Source: Branchiostoma lanceolatum (Eukaryota > Chordata > Leptocardii > Amphioxiformes > Branchiostomatidae). From it: a stretch of 64,000 nucleotides of DNA. Each line of letters begins with the position of its first letter. The stretch's first letter is position 1. The position numbers were made by a program, and so were the translations under genes. The DNA lies in contig NC_089723.1 in NCBI RefSeq assembly GCF_035083965.1, forward strand, positions 32,057,193 to 32,121,192. Direction: 5' to 3'. The notes under the pieces are model-generated. The model did not search any database. It was not told where the DNA came from and saw nothing but the letters and a program-made list of their open reading frames with translations. Positions 12,701-22,746 of this stretch are shown here, piece by piece.

Positions 12701-13164
12701 TATTAATTTGTTAGCAACATATAGATATTGAAACATGAACTGTTAAGAGATCATAAACCCAAAAAAGGTTGACATGCTATCAGACATCTTTTGCATTCAA
12801 AGTGATGTCAAATGAATCATTGATGTCGATTCTTGGTGACAGCAGGCAACTTGATGCAGATGTACCGGTAATCTTTTTCTTAGAAAGTGGAACAGAAGAT
12901 TTTGCAGTCACCTGAAGTTCAAGCATATCTACAGTCACGATTGGCACACCATTTACTGCACTGAATTGTCTCAAAAATTATTGAGTCCAATAACATCACT
13001 TACACATTCAAAAGTTGAACTTTTTAAGAGAGAAGAAATCTAGTCCTTACAGGATCTGTGAACCAACAGGTGTATACAAAGTCCTAAATACACAGATAAA
13101 TTCAAAGGTTATAAAGCTGAGACTAAGAAAAAAGGATGGCTGGCACGGAAGATCGCAGCCTGAA
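9773..13164 (-). other. Probable long 3' UTR of the HMGA-like gene
   Basis: A 3.4-kb AT-rich stretch in which I find no coding exon. Several short open frames exist but none has splice support. Long 3' UTRs are known for vertebrate HMGA2. I saw no 7-base let-7 seed match (GAGGTAG on the plus strand). Confidence 0.4.
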
Positions 13165-15737
13165 CTACTGCCCCTCCTCAGCAGAGTCGTCTGTCTTTTC
13201 AGCAGGCGCGTCAGCGTCCACTTTGTTATCTGACTCAGTCACTACGGCGGGAGTCTCCTTCTTGGGCCGGCCTCGTTTCTTGGGAGTCTCAACCACCTCA
13301 GTCTGGAGTAAGACACAATTGTTACGCTTAAATTTTACTAGCAAATACCCACAAACGCCAACTCTGATGAAGTTCGCGCTGCACTAATTTTTTGCTTGGA
13401 ATATGTTAAGGTTGTGCTCCCATTTATTAATCCATCGATTCGAAGTTGAATAAATCAGACTTGACTATTCTTACCTGGCTTTTAGTGTATGCGCAGCAAA
13501 ATGTTTTTTTAACAAATGCCCACTATATCAGCCAAAATATCGGCCATCATGCCACTGGCGCTAAATCTACCACCATAAACATGTTCAAGATTTTATCCCC
13601 TGAATGTGTTCTCAGTTTCTGTGCTGTACATGCCTCTTAAGTTTCAATTGTTATGAAAATACAACTGATTCATATTTGTTAACCAAGGACATTTCTTGAC
13701 CTTCACATGATTTGTGTCGCAAAAGTCACTTAGCTGTTAGTTTTCAACAGGTGCAAAATAGTCAAATGAGTAAATTCAGTGAATACTTCTTCTTAAGTTA
13801 ATGTCTTGCAAATGACAATGTTGACCTCTGACCTTCTCTTCAACCTCTTCAACGTCCTCCTCCTCTGCGAGGTCTTCCTCGTCCTTTTCAGCTGCCTTGG
13901 CAGGTTGCGCCTTGCCTTTCTTCTTGGAGCCCTTTGTAATATCAAGTAAGAAGAAAAATTTTAAACTAAAACTTTATTGACAAATCAGCTTGGCAGTCTC
14001 TTTAATAGAGAGACTGAATTGCGCAGATTCACAATTCGTCTTTTCTAAAACCTCATCATTGTTAAAATAGATTAAAAACTCTCAGAGCTTTCTTTTTTCA
14101 ATTGTTGAAAAAGAAAGTCTTGTGGTAAAGCGGGTCATGTACTATACAAATTTTCATCAGTCTGCAAAGTGGGTCAGGTGGTGTGGGGAGTGTGGAATTT
14201 TTTTCTGTGAGGACGGACATATAAAACATGCTAACCACAGTTTTGAGTAGTTATATTCAGTGACACCTCCATTTTGGAACACTCACCATTATTCTGCGAT
14301 GACCAAGTGTATGACATTCTTTCTCCATGTAAGCACATTTCCTTGAGACAACTTACCTTAGGCCTTCCCTTTGGCCTGGCTGCCTCTGAATTGACACTCT
14401 TGGGCGGGCGACCTCGCTTGCCCTGACCACTGTCCACCTTCTTGACTGGAGGCTCGTCATCCCCCTCCGACTTTCGCGGACGTCCACGGCCGCGTTTGCC
14501 GCCGGGGTTGGGTGGAGGCGGGGCGTAGTGCTCGGGTGCCACTACAGGCCGTCGGCGTAGAGCGGACCTTCCCTCAGCAGCCGGCTAGCATCAATGTGGG
14601 ATGTTGGGTACATTGGTGAAGGTTAGACATCCAGGTAATAAGATACGCAAAAAAAAAACAGTTACTCAAGCAACCGGATTAAATTTTGAAACAGGCTTTT
14701 CAGACAGCATCCGCTGTCTTTTGCCAGTGAGTAAAGGAATAGAACTGGGGAACCAGGATGTCAGGTAGCTTGGTATAATTGAATTTCTTAAAAATATGGA
14801 CTATTCTTTTCCAACAATAGCATTATGCACCTTTACTTTGCCACATTTCTACGCAATGCCAGGCTACAGCTGCTTATTTCCTTATAAAACTCCTATTTGG
14901 CTAGAAAAAAATTCACCAGTCGGGATCAATTTGAAGATGTTTGTGTCAGGTCAGAAAAAATCAACTAAGAGCATTGTGGATATTAGATCATTCAAACTAC
15001 TGTGAATGCATGATAAGGCTTCCAATACACATAATGCAAATTTATGCAACACAAGTGTTCATTCATGACCCATGTTTGACCCTCTGGCTCTGCTGTGTTT
15101 TTTTTTACCTTTGAACAACAAAATAACAGGTTGTCTTTCTAGTGTCCTATTGGTGGCAAAGTACGTAATGGCAAGGAAACAACAGCGTTACATATGTTAC
15201 ACAAAAGGCAATATGTTCATGTAATGTAATCATGATGATGTTTATACATGATTGCATGACTGCTTATGCCAGAGAGCCAGCAAAACATCAGCAGCGTGCC
15301 CTACTATGACGTACTACCGCTCTTGACCAATCAGACACAAGGAAGAACTAGGGGGTGTTCTCTTTTATCTGTGGGAATACATCAATGGTCCAAATGGGTT
15401 GTAGAGTTCATCTTAATAAACAGAAATGCTTTGTCTAGTACAGAAAAGGTTATAATTTACGGCGCCACCAAATGCGAGTTTGGACAAACATCCCGACACA
15501 AAGGGTTAGAATTAGGTCACGTAGTCTCAGGTAACGTTGACATTTTTTGTGTGCAAACTTTAAAATGCTATGAAAGGATTCAATGGAATATTTGCAACCA
15601 GTGAGTACAATTGTTACCTGCGCGTCCGATTTCTTTGGCCGCCCTCTCCCCTTCTTGGTGGCGGGCTCTCCTGGTCCCTCGGCTGCGGCGGACGGAGCGG
15701 TCGCCGCTGCTCCCGAGCCGGGCTCTGAGTCGGCCAT
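13165..15737 (-). CDS. HMGA: HMGA-like chromatin protein with five AT-hooks
   Basis: Exons on the minus strand: 15618-15737, 14357-14584, 13833-13931 and 13165-13302; 585 nt, 194 aa. All introns are phase 0. AT-hook motifs, which bind the minor groove of AT-rich DNA, are at about residues 28-37 (KKGRGRPKKS), 70-79 (KRGRGRPRKS), 96-103 (KRGRPPKS), 110-116 (RPKGRPK, weaker) and 157-164 (KKRGRPKK). Exon 3 is an acidic stretch (DEEDLAEEEDVEEVEEK) and the C-terminus is also acidic (EKTDDSAEEGQ), as in HMGA proteins. The N-terminus is Ala/Gly/Pro-rich. The protein is about twice the length of human HMGA1/2 and has two more hooks. It should act in the nucleus as an architectural DNA-binding protein. 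Identity rests on hook pattern and acidic tail; another AT-hook family is possible. Confidence 0.82.
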
Positions 15738-17655
15738 AGTTACACTCTGAGTAGTGGAACTGTGACTGTTGTTGTAGTACACACAAAGCAGAAGAGTGCT
15801 CCCCCGCTGCACAAAAATCACGATCCTGCGGCAATTTTCCCGGAGAAAAATCCAGAAATTACGTCAAAAAGCGCCAAAAATCTTCCACCAATTTTTCAGG
15901 GTGAAAGAAGAGCCGAACGCGCCAGTGGGGAGGAGAAATCGCGGAGAAAACGGCAATTTTTGCTGGAAAATCAGACGGCGGCCATAGTTGACAGCGTTGA
16001 TAAATACTGCAGCTCCCTGCACAGGAGCCTGACGGTTGGTGGCATAATCAGCGTGAGGCGCGAAAAGTTTAAATAGACGTGCCAGGCTTAACCATTGTCG
16101 GGACGGTCGGAGTAACAAAATGTGATTTTCCCCATATTTCCTTCCATGAACAACTCCAATGATATTTAGCACGCACAACAATAACATGCTGATTTAGCAA
16201 ATATAACCCTACATTGCATTTATCGCATGGTTGTACATGCAAATCACGTTGATACCGTATATCACCGATAATGAGTTTTTTCTCGTCGACCGTTACTTTT
16301 CACTTCGCAAAGCGTTATTGCTGACATGGTTGCTAACTTCGGATTTTTGTTAAATTTTATATTCCTCTGTTGTAAACGTTACAAGGTTTAATGTCGGCGT
16401 GGTCGGATAAGCGTCCGCGTGCTCGCATACCTTATAAGGCTTTAAATATGTAGGTTAATCTCTAAGCAGATGTAAGGATATGATCATCCCCAGCGTTTAA
16501 CGCCTCTTTTTTCAACATTTATTTACTACTTTTTTGTAGCATTGAACTATTTTTGTGCAATACTAGAAAAAAATACTAACTGAATATATACTATTAAAAC
16601 CGGCGTAAAAGACTCAGGATTAGCCTTACTTTACATCGGCCCCAAGACTGGTACCCGTGCCTTTCGTCCTTGCGTGCGTCCGCGTCAGTACGTAACTGAA
16701 CAATGCATAGAACTAACGTTATATCTAGTATTACTGATATTGCTATATTACAATAAAGGTTATTATTATTATCTTTGTTGGGAAGAGGTTACAATTTAAG
16801 TGTGGTAGAGACGTCTAGTTTGGCTATAAAACGATAAGCTTTATTTTTCCAGTGACGGTTTTCTAAAATACCCACTTCTCCAAAGCCATATATAATAGAT
16901 ACCGTATACCATATTCATCTGCTGACAGGATACTCATATCTCCTGCATTACTTTTCATAGGAATAAGCACAGTTACGTTTTTGAATTTACAAGGAATATA
17001 CAGGATGGTTCACAACATGAAATGTGACACCGGACACCGCGACGATTTACGCAGAAATGATATGCCGCTTATTCGTATAACGTTGCACATATGCATACAG
17101 GGCAATGACAATCTCCGTTAGATAGTGGTTTCAAGCAAACATGATGTTTAAAACCTTACGATAACCATCAAAATAAAGAAAAAAATGTGGCCGGTACATA
17201 TTGAATATCTTTGCCAATAAGGAAAGGTAAACACTTATAATTATCAAAACAGCGACGATTCTATTTTATCCCCGGTCTCTGTTCTCACGTATTTTGATTA
17301 GTCTGGCCCTGGATTACGGAGCTCACCATTTCGCTTTTGTGAGGCAATGCTGGTTTGAATATATGAATATATATATGTAACTATTTGCATATTCTATAGA
17401 TGCACACAACCACGCTGACACCTAAACCATCGTTAGCTGTAACAAAACTCAAGTCACATGATTCAAGCTGTCAACCATAGCACATACTGCTACATGTATG
17501 TAGATATCTGTCTATTTTTTTTAGCCGCGTATATGTGGATTTGGTATAGCCTACAGTCTTAGACATTGTGTAGATAGGGCTAATGAATAAGACTAGTGTA
17601 AGCAAAAGAAGCCATCCTACAGTCGCCGCGGCTATCTATTCTTATTCATTTTTCA
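15738..17655. other. Intergenic: HMGA 5' flank and the 3' side of MS4A-like gene A
   Basis: The first ~350 bp should hold the HMGA 5' UTR and promoter; it is relatively GC-rich and contains no CRE or TATA that I can point to. The rest is AT-rich. I found no coding exon, RNA gene or clear repeat. Confidence 0.4.
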
Positions 17656-18255
17656 TTATTCGTCGATGAGAGGGACATCATCCTCCTCGTGTGCCTGAAA
17701 GGCTTGGTTCACGCCAGGAGCTCCGGGATCAGTAGGCTGGTAACCGGGCGGCGGGGACGCGGCCAGGGGCTGGGCGGTGGTCTCATGCTGGGGCACGGCC
17801 GGCTGCTGCTGGGGCTGGGGCTGCACAGGGTACGGGGAGGACCCGGCCTGTGGCTGTGGGGCGATGGGCTGCTGAAACTGAACTTGCGGCACAGGCACAG
17901 ACTGTACGAGTGGCTGCTGCTGACCTGTGGCATGGGTATGGGGGTGGATGTGGCGAGGACGTATTGGATGTTACCTGTAAGAAAATGCAGAAAAGGGTGA
18001 CGTTTGGACAGGCTACATTGTAAGATCAAGGCAGTCGTCTGCCTTAGTCACATTTTAAGATTTTCTTTAAGTCAACATTATATCATTTGTACGATAGCAG
18101 TGCAAAAGTCATTCTACTTTTGTGTCGTACCAAGGAGGTTGGTCGTACCAACGTGGATCTCTTCTGAGGAGATCTATGGCAGCACTTATAGAGTTGAAAA
18201 TGTAACGTTACGAGGGACTAACGTCAGATAAAACTTACCACCGTGTCCGACAGTT

Positions 18256-18729
18256 AGGGAGACTAAAGGGATTGCGCCTGCGCCCAGACCGCACGATGAG
18301 AGACCAAGTAAAAAACATGGTTTAAACCATTGAAAATTCTTTTTGGTGTTTTTTTTGGTGAAATCTGGGCAATATAGGATAGGCTGTGGTAGGATAGACT
18401 CTGTATTTGCTGAATTAGTTGAAATAAATGGTCTTTCTCTACCTTGTGGGGTTTGGCACCCCCCTGATATAGTGGGATGGTCTTCAACTGGGTGTTTGAA
18501 GCCTGTAGGGCCTATCCAAGGGCTCTGATTAGGGGGGGTTATCTGGAGAATAGCCGTATAGAATTTGTCAGGGATGAATCTGATGACAGTTGACATAACT
18601 GGTTAGTATTTGAGGGTAAGTTATTGTAGTCTGATGTTTTGATTCCTGAGATAATGACACCTTCTTTTTCTTAACTTCCCCATAGGGCTACATGCATTAC
18701 TGCCATTTATTGTATCCCTTTAGTCTCCC
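18256..18729. mobile_element. Non-autonomous DNA transposon inside exon 5 of gene A
   Basis: Inverted ends GGGAGACTAAAGGGA (from 18257) and TCCCTTTAGTCTCCC (to 18729). Flanking CAGTT is present on both sides (18251-18255 and 18730-18734), where gene B has one copy in GACAGTTGGCAG. That fixes the insertion point and a 4-5 bp target duplication. No coding capacity is seen. It contains runs of T and G but no transposase motif. Confidence 0.8.
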
Positions 18730-19019
18730 CAGTTGGCAGGGCTCGGATCATCTATGGCTGAGCAGGTTGTACAGGAGCGCCTCCTTGCGTCTGTTGCCCT
18801 GCCGGGATGATCACAACGTTACCTTCCGCCTGCATGGTGTACTGACCGGGTATCTGAACCAGTCTGCCGCCTGCGCCCACCTGGTAGGCAACTGCTGGTG
18901 GCTGGAAACAGATAAAAGTGTCGTATGATTTCTGTGCTGTTTTATTGTGTTTTGTTGACGTCAATGCTTTCATGGATAAATAACATTGCCAACGGGGAGA
19001 TCTTCAATCATGTTTTGTA

Positions 19020-19052
19020 AATAACATAACATAACATACATAACATAACATG
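19020..19052. repeat. AACAT pentanucleotide microsatellite
   Basis: Imperfect (ATAAC)n run in intron 4 of gene A; absent from the matching intron of gene D. Confidence 0.6.
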
Positions 19053-21561
19053 AGTTGTATTATGATTGTCTCAATTTCCCATTGGTTGTTTCGTATTCCA
19101 TTAACTAACCATTTATTGCAGTCGCTCTTTTGATAGAGGCTGTGTCCTGGAAAACATAAAACCAAACCAGTCTCAGGAACAGTCCATTTTTATTACTTGC
19201 TTTCCTGTTCGCCATCTCGTCTGAACGTGTGTATCCTTATATCATGTACCGTTCTTGACTTTTCCAGAAGAATAACTAGTATGCTAGAGTACCACTTGTG
19301 TTACTGGCTTGTGTTACTCGGACTTGATATTGAACCATACCTGGTAACTCTGGTTGTCACAGCTGCAGCAGTTGTCCGAACCGCCGGCTTTACAGCAGGG
19401 GCAGACGGCACAACACGTCATGACGGCGGTGGTGATGGACAGACCCGCCTCCAGCAGGGCCAGGAGGATCAGCAGCGCGTCCATCACTAACGGTACCTGG
19501 GAAGTAGAACCCTTTACGATTTTTCTGTCATCATCACACTTTCCAAAGAGATCTTAAGGTTTTACTTTTTGATGTGAACGAAACATATTTTTGCATAAAT
19601 TTAAAACAAAGCCATCGTTCGTATTAGAACACCATAGGCTACAGTATTTACTTCATTCTCTGGAATGCTGGTTTTGTTGCACTACTATTAATGTCGACTG
19701 GCTGCTCTAAATGTTCCATGTGTGGTTTGGAAAAGGTTTTACCGTGTTGTGACAGGGTACGTAGCTTCCGGAGATCCAGCACCACCGTGACGTTCTCCAT
19801 TGGTCCCAGCTTACCGCAACGGCCGCGAGCCACAGCATGACAGAGGTGAAGAACGCCGACAGGATGGACAGGACCATGAAGGCGATCATCTGTAAAATGC
19901 AAAGAAACGGACTTAAGATAAGTTACTATTTTCATTGAAGCCTCGATATATAGTACTTGATGTAATTATTCGATGCAGTCTTTCTTGAAAGGGATTTGTT
20001 ATGAATCGATAGAAATGTCAAGTAGACGGAAAATGAGCTTTCGTCATACCCAAGTGGTTCTTCAGTCTGATAAAAAGTTTTCCATATTGCTGGGCAGTAG
20101 TGTGCACTTTCCCCGAGAAAGTTAGGGACGGATATCCTCCATTGCAGACTCATTCTGGCTGTTTTTATTTACGTTTTTTTTCTTTTTTCTTATTGCTGGC
20201 CGAAACGAGAAAACGGTAAATTGAAGAAAAAAGGCCGGAAGGAGTCTGCAACGGAGGCTAAGGAATGTAGCGTTTGACTCACCATGCAGGTAGTCTTGCG
20301 GACCGCTGCGAATATGCCGACGATTCCGGTAGAAAGGAACTTGGCGTGAAAAGAAGGAACGTAGTAAGTGAATATGTTTAGAATGGATCTATCTAACGTT
20401 ACATTTAGCTCGGATTCTCTGAGTCGGACAACATAGATGACATGCCCAGCCTCTGTGTACTGTTGCAAATGTTGCAACCTGACCATTACTCGAGATGTTA
20501 GAACTTAGTACATAGTGTCCTCGCTCCAGGCTCGTTTGTAAAATACTTTGAGCTGTATCAATACAAAAAAAAGTTGGCTCTATGCACCACGTGCAGGAGG
20601 ATAAGTGAGTGAGTGAGTGTATCAATACTTGTATAATGGGATGCCAGTGTAGCCGAGTATCAAGGGAAGCACAAGCCTTACCAGCGCTCCGATCCAAATG
20701 GGATACCCAGTGTAGCTGTTGCTAGCCAGAATCACGATGATAACGACGCCCAAGACGATGGCGATCCCTCCGCACACCACCTGTGTGATGGACAGGGCTT
20801 TGGCGGCGGAATTGCCGAAACATCTCGGCGAGCGAGCGGGCTGCTGCTGGAACATGGTGGTTCTTTCTAACTTCACCACTGAAGAATAAGGCATGATGTT
20901 GTAAGATTCAGAAAACATTCCATTCTGACATGTTGTTACATGGCACTGATATTCTGAACGCTGCTGTGGTGCTAAATATGACAAGAGTCGTACGTTTCTA
21001 ATAGCGTCGCACTCTGCTGTAAACATGCCGCCTGGTACTAGTATTGCCCTTAAGGTCTGTCGCGCTTCGCTGCAATGGAATCCGGTCAGGCAGGTTGAGG
21101 TCAACAGCAAACACCCGAGTCTCGCTATTTACTGTCGCCAGTTCTGTTGTAGTTTTACCTCGCCGCTCATGTAGGTACGCTGTTTACTTGGTCGAGCAGC
21201 CTTCGTATCCCCTGTTTGGCCTATTGAATCAGTTAGTCGAGCCTGAGATTACTGTTTCTGACTTATAAAGAAGAGATGCTGCTTCAGTGAGCATTAGTTC
21301 AGTGCCCAGAAGTGGTCCATGTGGCTTAGCATTGAGCAAACTCGTTACAAAAACCTGATCACAGCTAGCTTCGGATACGATGACAAATGTTGCTTTCTCC
21401 TATATTGGCCTTGGAGGATGGATTGGCCTTAGCTGTCTTTTCGGTCACGCCTAAGCGAAATTGGAAGGCGCCAACTAGCAATCACGGTTCATCATGATAC
21501 TCAGTAAGATCTAAGAATGTTCCTATTCTAACTCAGTATGCTGATTTATGTATAAAGGTAA

Positions 21562-21840
21562 TTGGTGAAGCCTTCGTTGTCCATGCTGGAGATTCAAGTT
21601 CACAAGAATGCCACCTACAACAGTTTGAAACAGCACAGACTAAAGTTTGATTGGCTACGTGATCATTACCAACTTCTCATTAATACTTCCGTGTCGATTT
21701 GGTCCCTTTCCTGTCGCCATATGGCTTGCTTAAACCACCATTTCCTTCTTTATGCTACGATGAATGCTTTAATTTTGTTTAAACACCAGTTAACACGCAT
21801 TTCGTTCATAATCACAGCAAATTGTGAGACATTCTAAAAC
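21562..21840. repeat. Conserved intron 1 block of type 1 genes, copy A
   Basis: This stretch is related to 26157-26440 and 36557-36856. It lies just downstream (in the transcribed sense) of a likely non-coding first exon. All three copies keep GATTGGCTACGTGATCA, which reads as a CCAAT box on the gene strand. Plus-strand open frames across the copies look alike but shift relative to one another, so I do not call a gene. Confidence 0.5.
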
Positions 21841-21851
21841 GAGTACTACGT

Positions 21852-21940
21852 ACCTGGTGTCTGGCGGTGACTGCATGCGAGGAAGACGATCCTTATTGTC
21901 TGACGTCATGCGCAGTTAGTTGAAAGGTCAAAGCCCCGGG
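21852..21940 (-). promoter_or_regulatory. Likely promoter and non-coding first exon end, gene A
   Basis: On the gene strand, CACCAG|GTACGTAG gives a strong donor at 21852-21853. Upstream of it lie a perfect CRE TGACGTCA (21901-21908) and AAAGGTCAAAGCCCC (21923-21937), a DR1-like nuclear-receptor site of HNF4/RXR type. The same order and spacing recur upstream of B and D. Confidence 0.45.
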
Positions 21941-22118
21941 GTACTCATCAAGGCCGCGAAAGCACGATTGTCTCTGTTTGCAGAACTGGTAGATCAGTAC
22001 CCTGTTTATGTTACCTCTATAACTTTGCTGGGAAATGAACTAACCATGCGCTTTAAAATTTATTCAGAAACGTTTTCCAGAAGCAACGCCTGCCATACAA
22101 AATGAATTTATAGCTAGT

Positions 22119-22525
22119 GATGAACAGATGTTTGAAATGCAAAGTATCATTTCAAAAAAGGCACTACTATTTTCTCTGAAAGAGATGCAGAAGATATCAC
22201 CATGCGTCTTTTATTAATGCTCCCCGCATTCTCTTTGTCTTCATTACATGGATGGAGCTCTACACTTCATGTTGAAAACATCGCATGTTGGGGTCTAAAA
22301 ACTTCCAATCGCTAATTTACAGTGATGAACAGATGTTTGATACGCAAAGTGTCATTTAAAAAAAGGACTGCTAATATCTGTGAAAGAGATGCAGAAGATA
22401 TCACCCTGCGTCTTAGTATCAATGTCCCCCGTATTCTTTTTGTCTTCATTACATGGAAGGAGCTTTACACTTCATGTCGAAAATATCGCATGTTAGTTTC
22501 GAACTTCCAAGCACTAACCATACAT
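22119..22525. repeat. Tandem duplication, period about 205 bp
   Basis: GATGAACAGATGTTTGA starts at 22119 and again at 22324. The following ~200 bp are similar (both hold GATGCAGAAGATATCACC and TCTTTGTCTTCATTACATGG). It lies between the promoter of A and the 3' end of B. Confidence 0.7.
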
Positions 22526-22731
22526 ATATTTACACAGTTTGGTCTTATCGATAGTCGATAGCAAAACTCACACATAGTTAGCATTATCTGTGACAACCAG
22601 TCCACTGATACTAAACCATACCTTAAGAGCAATATACCAATGGCTGTCGCCAAAGCAGGACAAGTTGCATTATTCAAGTTATAAACAGTCGCACTCATGT
22701 TATTATATCTAGGCTAAAACAGTTGTATTGT

Positions 22732-22737
22732 TTTATT
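22732..22737 (-). terminator. Polyadenylation signal candidate, gene B
   Basis: AATAAA on the minus strand lies about 10 bases after the stop codon of gene B, implying a very short 3' UTR if used. Confidence 0.3.
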
Positions 22738-22746
22738 CATTTTCCG

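Larger units (their letters stand above)
17656..20855 (-). pseudogene. MS4A/CD20-like four-pass membrane protein gene A (type 1), damaged 3' half
   Basis: Exons 1-4 are intact on the minus strand: 20682-20855, 20283-20339, 19743-19889, 19341-19496. They encode TM1 (KALSITQVVCGGIAIVLG), TM2 plus IFAAVRKTTCM, TM3 (MVLSILSAFFTSVML) and TM4 followed by a Cys cluster (CCAVCPCCKAGG). Exon 5 starts at 18901 but lacks the middle present in its paralogues. An in-frame TAG falls at 18752-18754, and exon 5 is then split by a 474-bp transposon (18256-18729). Exon 6 (17656-17974) shows a 7-bp deletion relative to gene B, shifting the frame. A protein ending at 18752 (about 225 aa) would keep all four membrane segments and lose the PPxY and dileucine tail. 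It may therefore be a truncated, still functional paralogue rather than a dead gene. Confidence 0.7.

Noticed and set aside
9773-13164. let-7 sites in the HMGA 3' UTR, as in vertebrate HMGA2
   Set aside because: I looked for GAGGTAG on the plus strand (7-base seed match on the transcript) and saw none; weaker matches were not scored.
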